From: an uncultured Altererythrobacter sp.
Lineage (GTDB): Bacteria > Pseudomonadota > Alphaproteobacteria > Sphingomonadales > Sphingomonadaceae
NCBI GenBank assembly: GCA_947492235.1
Contig: CANLLZ010000001.1
Span: 1,302,001-1,366,000, forward strand
DNA length: 64,000 bases
Direction: 5' to 3'
Positions within the stretch are counted from its first letter, which is position 1. The number at the start of each line of letters is the position of its first letter. This document shows positions 7,971 through 17,142 of this stretch, in pieces. A program made the position numbers and the translations under genes. The notes below the pieces were generated by a model that was given only the letters and a program-made list of their open reading frames with translations, was not told the origin of the DNA and ran no database searches.

Positions 7971-9787
7971 CACTCCTCCCCCATCCGCAACGCAGCAATA
8001 AACGCCTCCTGCGGAATGCTCACGTTTCCATATTCCCGCATCCGCGCCTTCCCCTTCTTCTGCTTCTCCAGCAGCTTCTTCTTACGCGAAATATCGCCGC
8101 CGTAGCATTTGGCGGTCACGTCCTTGCGCATGGCCGCAATCGTTTCACGTGCGATGATCTTGCCGCCGATGGCGGCCTGGATGGGCACCTTGAACAGGTG
8201 GCGCGGGATCAGGTCTTTCAGGCGTTCGCACATGCCCCGCCCGCGTTCCTCCGCCACGGCGCGGTGGGTGATCAGGGATAGGGCGTCGACCGGCTCGTTG
8301 TTCACCAGAATGTTCATTTTCACCAGATCGCCTTCGCGCAGGCCGATCTGTTCGTAATCGAAGCTGGCATAGCCGCGGCTGATGGATTTCAGGCGGTCGT
8401 AGAAGTCGAACACCACCTCGTTCAGCGGCAGCTCGTAGGTCACCTGCGCGCGGCCGCCCACGTAAGTCAGATTGGTCTGGATGCCGCGCCGGTCCTGACA
8501 CAGTTTCAGGATGCTGCCGAGATATTCGTCGGGGGTGTAGATCGTCGCCTTGATCCACGGTTCCTCGATCATCTCGATCCGGCTGGGATCGGGGTAATCG
8601 CTGGGGTTGTGCAGCTCGATCGTCTTGGCTTCTTCGTTCTTCGTATGGCCCAGCTGGATGCGGTAGACGACCGATGGCGCGGTGGTGATCAGGTCGAGGT
8701 CGTATTCGCGGCTGAGGCGTTCCTGGATGATCTCCAGATGCAGCAGGCCGAGGAACCCGCAGCGGAAGCCGAAGCCCAGCGCCGCGCTGCTTTCCATTTC
8801 GAAGCTGAAGGAGGCGTCGTTGAGGCGCAGCTTGCCGATGCTCTCGCGCAGTTTCTCGAAATCCGCTGCGTCTACCGGGAACATGCCGCAAAACACCACC
8901 GGCTGCACTTCCTTGTACCCCGGCAGCGCGACCTCGGATCCGTTCTTGACCGTGGTGATGGTGTCGCCGACGCGGGCCTGCTCCACCTCTTTGATCTGGG
9001 CGGTGATGAAGCCGATTTCGCCCGGGCCGATTTCCGGCAAGTCGGTGCGTTTGGGGGTGAAGCAGCCGACGCGGTCGACCAGATGCTGTGTGCCGCCCTG
9101 CATAAAGCGCACGTTCTGCCCTTTGGTGATGACGCCGTCGATCACGCGCACGAGGATGACGACGCCGAGATAGGGGTCGTACCATGAGTCGACGAGGGAG
9201 GCGGTGAGCGGCTTGGCGCGGTCGCCTTTTGGCGGGGGGATTTTGGCGACGACGGCTTCGAGCACGTCTTCGATGCCGAGGCCGGATTTGGCGCTGGTGA
9301 GGACGGCTTCGGACGCGTCGAGGCCGATGACTTCCTCGATTTCCGCGCGGACTTGCTCGGGCTCGGCAGCGGGGAGGTCGACCTTGTTGATGACGGGGAC
9401 GATTTCGTGGTCGTGCTCGATCGACTGGTAGACATTGGCCAGCGTCTGCGCCTCTACCCCTTGCGCCGCGTCGACCACCAGCAGCGCGCCTTCGCACGCG
9501 GCGAGGGAGCGGGAGACCTCGTAGGCGAAGTCGACATGGCCGGGGGTGTCCATGAGGTTGAGCTCGTAGGTCTCGCCATCCTTCGCGGTGTAGCCCAGGC
9601 GCACGGTCTGGGCCTTGATGGTGATGCCGCGCTCCTTCTCGATGTCCATGTTATCAAGGACTTGCTCGGACATCTCGCGCTGGGTCAGCCCGCCGCAATG
9701 CTGGATCATGCGGTCGGCCAGCGTGGACTTCCCATGATCGATGTGGGCGATAATCGAAAAGTTGCGGATTTTGGAAAGATCAGTCAT
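7970..9787 (-). CDS. lepA: elongation factor 4 (LepA), ribosome-associated GTPase
   Basis: LepA is a translational GTPase that acts on stalled or mis-translocated ribosomes. At 605 residues it has the usual length. The GTPase motifs are present: [13 protein letters not shown] (G1), DTPGHVDF (G3) and NKVDLP (G4). The LepA-specific C-terminal end is also present, with [19 protein letters not shown] start at ATG 9785-9787 ([10 protein letters not shown]), which matches the family start; an upstream in-frame start at 9814 would add nine unlikely residues. The stop is fused as TGATG to the downstream restriction gene, so the restriction-modification module is probably read from the lepA transcript. 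Confidence 0.97.
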   Translation of the reverse strand: MTDLSKIRNFSIIAHIDHGKSTLADRMIQHCGGLTQREMSEQVLDNMDIEKERGITIKAQTVRLGYTAKDGETYELNLMDTPGHVDFAYEVSRSLAACEGALLVVDAAQGVEAQTLANVYQSIEHDHEIVPVINKVDLPAAEPEQVRAEIEEVIGLDASEAVLTSAKSGLGIEDVLEAVVAKIPPPKGDRAKPLTASLVDSWYDPYLGVVILVRVIDGVITKGQNVRFMQGGTQHLVDRVGCFTPKRTDLPEIGPGEIGFITAQIKEVEQARVGDTITTVKNGSEVALPGYKEVQPVVFCGMFPVDAADFEKLRESIGKLRLNDASFSFEMESSAALGFGFRCGFLGLLHLEIIQERLSREYDLDLITTAPSVVYRIQLGHTKNEEAKTIELHNPSDYPDPSRIEMIEEPWIKATIYTPDEYLGSILKLCQDRRGIQTNLTYVGGRAQVTYELPLNEVVFDFYDRLKSISRGYASFDYEQIGLREGDLVKMNILVNNEPVDALSLITHRAVAEERGRGMCERLKDLIPRHLFKVPIQAAIGGKIIARETIAAMRKDVTAKCYGGDISRKKKLLEKQKKGKARMREYGNVSIPQEAFIAALRMGEE

Positions 9788-9878
9788 CGCCAGCGCAAAT
9801 AGCGATGCGATCACCCGATGTCAGTAGAGGACTGAGGTTAGGGGGTGTTTATCCGGCCTTCCCTCAGTGCCCAATGCC

Positions 9879-10334
9879 TCAAGAGAGCGCAGCGCTGGCG
9901 AAGAACACCCCGAATGCGCGGCACCAGATGACCACCGATTGTGCCTCAGCGAGGCTCGTGCCGGCAGGCAGACGGTAGATCTGTTCGCCGCTGCTGGATT
10001 TGAGACGTCCGAGGTCGACATGATCCGCAGCGCGAACGGCGCGGCCGCTGCGCGGGTTCTTGGCTTCGCTCAGCCATACCCGCAGATCGGGGCCACCGCG
10101 TGTCTTGAAATTGCTTTCGAGCTTGATGCCAAAGCCGCCGCCTTTGAGCCGGATAACCCGCGCGCCGCCCGATGCCGGGTGCGAACTGTCGGCCCCGCGG
10201 AACTGGCCCGATGCGCTGGTCGTCGCTGCAACTGCCGCGCTGGGGAAAATCGCCGAGGCTACGCCCAGCGTTGCCGTTGTCGCGGTCACAGCCAGAACGG
10301 CCGATGCGACCACCGAATTGAATGCATTCTTCAT
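9879..10334 (-). CDS. secreted DM13 domain protein
   Basis: A 151-residue protein with an N-terminal signal peptide (hydrophobic residues 7-33, ending AVA-A). A single DM13 domain follows: GQFRGADSSHPASGGARVI, then GPDLRVWLSEAKN, LGRLKSSSGEQIYRLPAG, and the closing VVIWCRAFGVFFASAAL with the conserved Cys. DM13 domains are proposed to take part in redox or electron-transfer reactions at the cell surface through this Cys. An AAAGGA site lies 7 bp before the ATG. It is separated from lepA and from the c-di-GMP genes by about 90 and 104 bp and is probably its own transcript. The partner is unknown. Confidence 0.85.
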   Translation of the reverse strand: MKNAFNSVVASAVLAVTATTATLGVASAIFPSAAVAATTSASGQFRGADSSHPASGGARVIRLKGGGFGIKLESNFKTRGGPDLRVWLSEAKNPRSGRAVRAADHVDLGRLKSSSGEQIYRLPAGTSLAEAQSVVIWCRAFGVFFASAALS

Positions 10335-10438
10335 GTCGAAATCCTTTGCTCAATCTGTCGATTGGCAAATGTTTCGAGCAGGCACGCCGTTAGGTTACAG
10401 ATAGATCCGAACTGGCAACCGGAAGCCCGCGAAAACCG

Positions 10439-12646
10439 CTAGGCTGATAGGTCCACCTGCATAAATTTTGGACGCGATCCCGGCCCGTGCGGTGATTGTA
10501 TTCCGGGAATACCCGCTTCGGACGAGAGTGAAGTCAAAGGCATCCCGGCCGCAGCAAGCGCATAGGGCGACACGCGGTGCCGGGTGCATAATCCGTCCGC
10601 TCCGTCGCTGATAAGGTGGGTCTCGAATTCGAGCCCCTGCTCGGCCTCTTCCGAACGCACAACCTTTGAGACAACTAGCTGTCCATTGCCCAGATCGAGA
10701 ACCAGATCGGTCGCCATAGGAACGTGGAGCATTCCTTCGATCCGGGCGCCGGTGCGCGACAGGTTGCGCATCACAACTTCGTAGCGATGATCCTCGTGAA
10801 TGACGCCCACTTTGCGATAGACCGCCATCCGCTCGGCACGCGCCTTGGCCGGGCCCTGTGGCTCGTATTTCAAGACACCGGATGCCAGCCGTTCTAGAAC
10901 TTCGGATTGAGGCAGCGCCTTACTGTATATCCAGCCCTGGATATGGTCTGCGCCCAGTTCGCAAACCAGATCCAGCTCGTCATGCGCCTCTACACCTTCG
11001 GCGACAGTCACCATGTCCAGCGCTCCGGCGAGGCTAACGATTGCCTGGATGATCGCGGCGTTGTTGTTGCCCCCTTCACACGCCCCACGCACAAAACTCT
11101 GATCGATCTTGATCTTGTCGAATGGCGCATTGCGCAAATAGCCAAGCGAGGAGTAGCCGGTGCCGAAATCATCCAGCGCCAAACGCACGCCCAACTTTTT
11201 CAGCTCGCGGAACATTTCCTGGGTGGCTTGCGGATCTCCGATGAAGACGCTTTCGGTCAGTTCCAGTTCGAGCCGCGATGCCGGGAGCCCGGCCGATAGC
11301 ATGGCGTCATGGACGATCGACGGGAGGTCGGGATTGGCGAATTGCACCGCCGACACATTGACGGCCACCGACAGTTCGTGGGGCCAAGATGCAGCATCGC
11401 TGCAAACCCGCCGCATAACCCATTCTCCAAGCGCAAGGATCTGGTTCGACTCCTCCGCAACCGGAATGAATTCCGCCGGGCTGATAGACCCGCGTTCCGG
11501 GTGGTTCCAGCGGACCAACGCTTCGAAGGATTTTACCAGATGGGTCTTCGCATCGATGAGCGGCTGGTAGTGCATTTCCAGAGCGTCCGTGGCCAATGCA
11601 TCGCGCAAATCTTCTTCGATCTGTCGGCGGAACTGCGCATCATCTTTCAGATCGCTGGAATAGAACCGGTATTGGCCGCGCCCACCGCCTTTTGCGGCAT
11701 ACAGAGCGAGGTCGCCGCTGCCGGTCAGTTCTTCGCTTTCAATCCCGTCATAAGGGGCAATGGCAATGCCAACTGACGTACCGATAATCGCTCTGGCACC
11801 ATTGATCGAATAGGGCTGCGAGATCATCTGGATCAGCCGTTGAGCCAGATCACCCAGCCGCCCCCGGTCCTCGATATCGGGCAGGATAATCTGGAATTCG
11901 TCGCCGCCCAGCCGGCCCGCCTCACCCTGCTCGCCCACGATGCGTTCAAGGCGCTGCGCGACCTGTTTCAGCAGCTCGTCACCCGCCTGGTGCCCAAGAG
12001 TATCGTTGACCTGCTTGAACCGGTCCAGATCGAGCATCATTATCGCGCATGAGCGTTTGGCCGCCTTGTACGCGGTCAAAGTGCTCGTCAGCCGCTTCTC
12101 CATCCGGTTGCGATTGGCCAGCCCTGTCAAAGCATCATATTGCGCCATCCGGCTGACATCGCGCTGCCCTTCACGCAATGTCGTGATGTCTTTTGCGCTG
12201 CCGCGAAACCCGACAAATTCGCCTTCGGCATCGAATTGCGGTTTGCCGGTAATCTCCCACCATGTTTCGGTATCACAATGGGCGACCCGCACCGGTATGC
12301 GGTGAATCGTGTTTCGTGCGCGGAGCAGAAAAGGCAGTGGCCGCTGCGTCGCTGCGTCGTCGCTATCGTCGCTGTCTTGTCCGGCAAGGAATAGCTGCGA
12401 CAGCGGACTGCCGTTTACGTCTTCCCCGTCGATGCTCAGCTTAGCAATGGCCGATTCAGAGAGGTATTCGACCTTGCCGTCTGCATCGGTCGCCCAGAAC
12501 CATCCCAGCTCCGACTGTTCGATCTCGTTGAGGATGGTCAGGCGTTTCGGATCGTCGAACACCTGCGCGCGCGGTCCGTCTTGGGGCGCGCTGGGAGCGG
12601 CCTTGCTGGAGGGCGCGGAGCGGGAGAAGAGCTTCCCTATGGCCAT
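10439..12646 (-). CDS. cytosolic PAS-GGDEF-EAL-PilZ cyclic-di-GMP protein
   Basis: A 735-residue protein with a PAS domain (about 40-165), GGDEF diguanylate cyclase domain (about 170-330), EAL phosphodiesterase domain (about 340-590) and a C-terminal PilZ-like domain (about 605-700). Both catalytic motifs look intact: GRLGGDEFQI, and FEALVRW with ALDDFGTGYSS, KIDQSF and AEGVEA. The inhibitory RxxD site five residues before GGDEF is absent. The PilZ part has RNLSRTGARIEG (NxSxxG), but the N-terminal arginines are not in the standard RxxxR spacing. No membrane segments are present, so it should be cytosolic. A GGGAG site precedes the ATG. It lies 43 bp downstream of a paralog with the same domain order. 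Confidence 0.9.
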   Translation of the reverse strand: MAIGKLFSRSAPSSKAAPSAPQDGPRAQVFDDPKRLTILNEIEQSELGWFWATDADGKVEYLSESAIAKLSIDGEDVNGSPLSQLFLAGQDSDDSDDAATQRPLPFLLRARNTIHRIPVRVAHCDTETWWEITGKPQFDAEGEFVGFRGSAKDITTLREGQRDVSRMAQYDALTGLANRNRMEKRLTSTLTAYKAAKRSCAIMMLDLDRFKQVNDTLGHQAGDELLKQVAQRLERIVGEQGEAGRLGGDEFQIILPDIEDRGRLGDLAQRLIQMISQPYSINGARAIIGTSVGIAIAPYDGIESEELTGSGDLALYAAKGGGRGQYRFYSSDLKDDAQFRRQIEEDLRDALATDALEMHYQPLIDAKTHLVKSFEALVRWNHPERGSISPAEFIPVAEESNQILALGEWVMRRVCSDAASWPHELSVAVNVSAVQFANPDLPSIVHDAMLSAGLPASRLELELTESVFIGDPQATQEMFRELKKLGVRLALDDFGTGYSSLGYLRNAPFDKIKIDQSFVRGACEGGNNNAAIIQAIVSLAGALDMVTVAEGVEAHDELDLVCELGADHIQGWIYSKALPQSEVLERLASGVLKYEPQGPAKARAERMAVYRKVGVIHEDHRYEVVMRNLSRTGARIEGMLHVPMATDLVLDLGNGQLVVSKVVRSEEAEQGLEFETHLISDGADGLCTRHRVSPYALAAAGMPLTSLSSEAGIPGIQSPHGPGSRPKFMQVDLSA

Positions 12647-12689
12647 GGAGTAACTCCCGAACGCGAACAGGCCGGAACGAAAGACGCGC

Positions 12690-15500
12690 TCATGCTACCG
12701 CTCCCGCCGTTTTGCGAATGCTGCGTTTGACCGAAAACTGGCTGTCATTGCTGAGCCCCTCGATCGCCCCCTTGTCATCCAGCTTGAGCGGCTGGGCAAA
12801 TTCGATGCCCATCCGGTCCTTCTTGCTCCAGCGACTGGTGCCGCTGACAATAAGTGTCTCGCTAAGCGCCAGTCGGAACAGCGTGCCAACGGGGACATTC
12901 CAAAGGCCTTCGATCAGGGCGCCGGTGGCCGAAATGTTGCGGACCGTGCCGTTGTAATACTGCCCGCCATATTCGAGCACGATCTTGCGAAGCATGGTTT
13001 GCCGCGCAGCACGAGAGGATTTCGGCCCACGGGCGATCGCGGTGAGTCCTGCGGCCAGTTTCTTGGTCGCATCGGTGAACGACAACGGCTTGTCGTAGAT
13101 ATAGCCCTGAATGTGACTGCAACCGTGCAGCCGGACCAGATCGAGCTCGTCCAGCGTTTCGACGCCTTCCGCTGTGGTATCCATGCCGAGTGCAAGCGCG
13201 AGGCTGGTAATAGAGGCAATGATTGCGCCGTTGCGGCTGCCCGGCTGGGTGGCGCCTCTAACGAAGCTCTGATCGATCTTGATTTTGTCAAACGGTGCCG
13301 ACTTCAGGTAACCGAGCGACGAGTAGCCCGTGCCAAAATCATCGAGCGCCAACCGAACGCCGATCTTCTTCAGCTCAGCGAACATCGCATCGGTGCCCGC
13401 GTCATCGCTCAGGAAGACGCTTTCCGTGATCTCGAGCTCGAGCCGCGACGGTGCAATTCCGGCTTCCTCCAGGGCCGATGAAATAATCTTCGGCAGCTCC
13501 TTATTGGAAAACTGGATGGGCGAGACATTGACGGCGCAGCGGATATGCTCTGGCCACGTCGCCAGATCGCGGCATGCCCGCCGCAGGGCCCACGCCCCGA
13601 CTTCCTGAATGAGGCCCGTGTCCTCGGCAATAGGAACGAATTTCTCCGGGCTGACCCAGCCATGCTCGGGATGGTACCACCGGATCAGCGCCTCGAACCC
13701 GCTGATCGTTTCACTCGCCGCTTCGACCACAGGCTGATAATGGAGGTCCAGCGCTTCCTGATCGATCGCATCGCGCAGATCCTGCTCCATCTCGCTGCGC
13801 TCTTTTGCGGCGGAATGAAGGTCTTTTGCGTAGAAATGGAAGCGCCCCCGCCCACCATCTTTGGCCGCGTAGAGTGCAAGGTCAGCATTGCGGATCAGCA
13901 AGTCGAGATCGGTTGCATCATCGGGGCATCGCGCGATGCCGACAGATGCGCCGATGACCACCCGCTGCCCCTCGATCGAATAGGGCTGCGAAAGCGACCG
14001 GATAACATCGCCTGCAAGCTGGCCCAGCACCTCTGTGGAATTGCGCCCGTGCAGAACGACCTGGAACTCGTCACCGCCCAATCGGCCGACGCGGCCCATA
14101 TCGCCCACGGTGACTTCCAGCCGCTGCGCCACCTGTTTGAGCAGAGCATCGCCCGCCGGGTGGCCGAGCGTATCGTTGACGTGCTTGAACCGGTCGAGAT
14201 CAAGCAGGAAGACGGAGCATTCGCGGTTGCCCTCCTGCGGCGACGCCAGAATGCGCTCGAGCGTCTGGGACATCTGGAAACGGTTGGCGAGACCAGTAAG
14301 GGAATCGAAGTGAGCAAGACGCGAGGCGTGCTCCTCGCTGCGTTTTTTCTCGGTCAGATCGGTGCCCGAGCCGCGGAAGCCGCAAAAATTCTGGAAACTG
14401 TCGAACACGGGACGGCCGCTGATCGACCACCAGCGCTCGCCTTCACCGCCAGCTGCGCGAACCGCCAGTTCCTGAAAGCCCGAACGCGCATTGAGATGGA
14501 AGTTGATCGAGCGCTCGCCCTCGCGGTTGTCGTTGCCCATTTCGAACAGGTCGAGGATCGGGCGACCCAGAAGCTCTTTCGCTTCCGTGCCCAGCAGATT
14601 GGCAATCGGTTCCGACAGATAGGTCAGCAGGCCCCGGCGGTCGGTTTCCCAGAACCACCCCTGCTTCGTGCTTTCGTAGTCCTGAAGAATATCGATCGCA
14701 CGGTTGTGAACCCGTGCATCGGCAAGATTGCGCTCGGCACGCTCCCGGTCGAGACGCATCTGATAGCGAACCACGAAATAGCAAAGGACCGCGAAAGCGG
14801 CCAGAACGGCATAGGCAGTCGGGCTGCCCGACAAGAGGACGAAGGGTGTCCAGACAGCGATTTTCCAGCCGAACAGGGCGACTGCCCGGCCCGAGAGTAA
14901 GACGGCCGATATGGCGGAAATGGCTATGACGCCGCCTGCCCCAAGAAGCGGGTCCATCCGCAAATTGAACACGCCATAGGCAATGGCGAACCCGAACAGC
15001 ACTGCGGGTATGACGACCGAAAGGACCGCTGCAGCAATTGCCTGATTGCGGCCGCGAACGGATGCCCGTTCCCATTTCGCGATCTGCCAGCTAGCCGCCG
15101 ACAAGAGGACGGATCCCGCATAAGCGGACATTGCAACGGTAGACGGAACGGCGGCATTCAGAGCCAGAATAAGAATGGCAACGCCAAGATAGCCCGGTGC
15201 CATCATCCCCCAATTCAGCGGGAGCATATAGGATTGGGCGGTCCGCTTTTGCGGGGTGCCAAGACGCGTATTGTTGCGGTCCCTGCGGTCCACAGAGGCA
15301 CGCTTACTGCCTTGGGCAGGTTTGCGGCCTTTGGGGCGATTTTTCTGGGGTGCACCCTTTCGGGACGGGGGTTGGCCCTTCCGGGAGGGGGGCGGAACAC
15401 CCTTCTTCGCAGGACGCGCCTTTCGGGCATGGGCAGGCGCATCGGCACGCCTGCGCGGCGCACCTGTCGGTCGCTTAGCCGAAATGCCCTCGTCCTTCAT
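12690..15500 (-). CDS. membrane-bound PAS-GGDEF-EAL-PilZ cyclic-di-GMP protein
   Basis: A 936-residue protein. It starts with a very basic Pro/Arg/Lys segment (residues 1-70) containing a repeated PPSRKG unit, followed by about five membrane helices (about 93-235). PAS (about 265-380), GGDEF, EAL and PilZ-like domains follow. Catalytic motifs look complete: GRLGGDEFQVV, FEALIRW, ALDDFGTGYSS, KIDQSFV, AEGVET. No RxxD inhibitory site precedes GGDEF. The PilZ part keeps RNISATGALIEG. I start at ATG 15498-15500, because a longer frame to 15671 would run into the opposite-strand reductase gene. With its cytosolic paralog 43 bp downstream it forms a tandem operon, probably from a duplication followed by loss or gain of the membrane anchor. 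Confidence 0.9.
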   Translation of the reverse strand: MKDEGISAKRPTGAPRRRADAPAHARKARPAKKGVPPPSRKGQPPSRKGAPQKNRPKGRKPAQGSKRASVDRRDRNNTRLGTPQKRTAQSYMLPLNWGMMAPGYLGVAILILALNAAVPSTVAMSAYAGSVLLSAASWQIAKWERASVRGRNQAIAAAVLSVVIPAVLFGFAIAYGVFNLRMDPLLGAGGVIAISAISAVLLSGRAVALFGWKIAVWTPFVLLSGSPTAYAVLAAFAVLCYFVVRYQMRLDRERAERNLADARVHNRAIDILQDYESTKQGWFWETDRRGLLTYLSEPIANLLGTEAKELLGRPILDLFEMGNDNREGERSINFHLNARSGFQELAVRAAGGEGERWWSISGRPVFDSFQNFCGFRGSGTDLTEKKRSEEHASRLAHFDSLTGLANRFQMSQTLERILASPQEGNRECSVFLLDLDRFKHVNDTLGHPAGDALLKQVAQRLEVTVGDMGRVGRLGGDEFQVVLHGRNSTEVLGQLAGDVIRSLSQPYSIEGQRVVIGASVGIARCPDDATDLDLLIRNADLALYAAKDGGRGRFHFYAKDLHSAAKERSEMEQDLRDAIDQEALDLHYQPVVEAASETISGFEALIRWYHPEHGWVSPEKFVPIAEDTGLIQEVGAWALRRACRDLATWPEHIRCAVNVSPIQFSNKELPKIISSALEEAGIAPSRLELEITESVFLSDDAGTDAMFAELKKIGVRLALDDFGTGYSSLGYLKSAPFDKIKIDQSFVRGATQPGSRNGAIIASITSLALALGMDTTAEGVETLDELDLVRLHGCSHIQGYIYDKPLSFTDATKKLAAGLTAIARGPKSSRAARQTMLRKIVLEYGGQYYNGTVRNISATGALIEGLWNVPVGTLFRLALSETLIVSGTSRWSKKDRMGIEFAQPLKLDDKGAIEGLSNDSQFSVKRSIRKTAGAVA

Positions 15501-15662
15501 GGGCGGCCTTATGCGCAGGGAGCCGTTTAAAAACCTTAAACCGCAGCCTTGCCAAAGAAAGTTAATCCGCGATTGGCCAAGTTTGCACGGCCTAGGGCGC
15601 TCAGGGTCTTGTTTCCGACCGGCAAGCTGGCCATGGTTCGCCCAGATATCGGGGGACGCTGT

Positions 15663-16985
15663 ATGCGGCACATCGCCATCGTGGGGTCAGGCCCGGCAGG
15701 GTATTACACTGCCGAGGCAGCGCTGAAACTCTGGGGTGAGGAGGTGCAGATCGATGTCTTCGACGCCCTGCCAGTTCCCTACGGCCTGATCCGCACCGGC
15801 GTGGCTCCGGACCATCAGTCGATCAAAGGCGTTGCCCGGCGGTTCGAGAAGACCGCGCTCAACGAGAATGTGCGATTTGTCGGCAATGTCAAAGTCGGCG
15901 AAGATATTAACATTCCCGATCTTCAGAGCCTCTATCACGCGGTTGTGCTCGCTACCGGGGCGCCGCGCGACAAGGCTTTGGACATACCGGGAAAAGAGCT
16001 GTCCAACATCTTCGGCAGCGCGGCGTTCGTGGGCTGGTATAACGGCCATCCCGAATTTGCCGGTCTCGCGCCAGATCTCTCGGGCAAGAACGCGGTGGTG
16101 ATCGGAATGGGCAATGTCGCGCTCGACGTCGCCCGTATTCTGGCCAAGACACGCGGGGAATTTGCCGGCGCGGATATCGTCGAACACGCGCTGGATGCGC
16201 TGGATGCATCGCGTATCACTGCCATCACCATTGTCGGCCGACGTGGCCCTCATCAGATCATGATGACGCCCAAGGAGCTGGGCGAACTGATGCATCTGGA
16301 GCGGGCCAGCCCGAGAGTCGATCCGGCGGATTTGCCCGAGGAAAGCGCGGATGCGCTCCTCGAACCGGGCTTGCGTAAATCTGTCACGCATCTGCGCAGT
16401 TTCGCCGCCATTCCCGAAAACATACGCGGCGAGGCCGCGATCGATATCGATTTCGACATGTTCGCCAGTCCGATCGCGTTTCATGGCGATGACGGGCATG
16501 TCAGGGAAATCGAGCTTGAGGAAACGCGGGTGGAAGCGGGCCGCGCGGTCGGGACTGGCAAAACCTACCGCATGCCTGCCGATCTGGTCATCACCTGTAT
16601 TGGCTATCGCACATCGCCGATACCTGACGTCCCCTTCGATGATCGTGCAGGCCGGTTCGCCAATGACGAGGGACGCATTCTGCCGGGCTTATATTGTGTT
16701 GGTTGGGCCCGGCGCGGACCAAGCGGGACCATCGGCACCAACCGGCCAGACGGCTATGCAATTGCCGATCTTATCGCGGCAGATCTTGCATCCAAGGCCA
16801 TTGACACTGGCTCGAAACAAGGCGCGGCGGGCTTCGATCGCTTCGCCGAAGAACACGGCATCACACCCGTACGCTTCAGCGATTGGCAGAAGATCGATGC
16901 AGCGGAAGTCGCTGCCGCAAGGGACGGAGCACCGCGGGAGAAATTTGTCGACGTCGAGGCGATGATTGCCGCCGGAGAGAGCTAG
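15663..16985 (+). CDS. fprA: FAD-dependent ferredoxin (adrenodoxin-type)-NADP reductase
   Basis: A 440-residue flavoprotein of the FprA/adrenodoxin reductase family, which moves electrons between NADPH and ferredoxins. The FAD fold starts at once (HIAIVGSGPAGYYTAEA). PYGLIRTGVAPDHQSIK is highly characteristic, as are the NADP-binding VVIGMGNVALDVARIL and the closing GWARRGPSGTIGTNRPDG. The ATG at 15663 follows a GGGGGA ribosome binding site. An in-frame ATG at 15549 would add 38 residues that look non-coding and overlap the opposite gene's leader. It is divergent from the c-di-GMP operon. The gene symbol is by family resemblance to mycobacterial FprA. Confidence 0.88.
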   Translation: MRHIAIVGSGPAGYYTAEAALKLWGEEVQIDVFDALPVPYGLIRTGVAPDHQSIKGVARRFEKTALNENVRFVGNVKVGEDINIPDLQSLYHAVVLATGAPRDKALDIPGKELSNIFGSAAFVGWYNGHPEFAGLAPDLSGKNAVVIGMGNVALDVARILAKTRGEFAGADIVEHALDALDASRITAITIVGRRGPHQIMMTPKELGELMHLERASPRVDPADLPEESADALLEPGLRKSVTHLRSFAAIPENIRGEAAIDIDFDMFASPIAFHGDDGHVREIELEETRVEAGRAVGTGKTYRMPADLVITCIGYRTSPIPDVPFDDRAGRFANDEGRILPGLYCVGWARRGPSGTIGTNRPDGYAIADLIAADLASKAIDTGSKQGAAGFDRFAEEHGITPVRFSDWQKIDAAEVAAARDGAPREKFVDVEAMIAAGES

Positions 16986-17142
16986 GCGAGGCTGCCGGGA
17001 ATACGTACCCGAATGGCACCTGACCCATACGGCATCTTGCGCGGGGAACAGGCTGCCTGCATGAACCGTAATGCTACAAGTGAGAATAACTCCGCACCGT
17101 GCCGCCAAGAGCACGGCAGAAAAACAGAGGACCCGACGTTCC

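Noticed and set aside
15501-15671. 57-residue N-terminal extension of the membrane GGDEF-EAL protein
   Set aside because: It would overlap the start of the opposite-strand reductase gene and has no family resemblance; ATG 15500 begins the basic segment.
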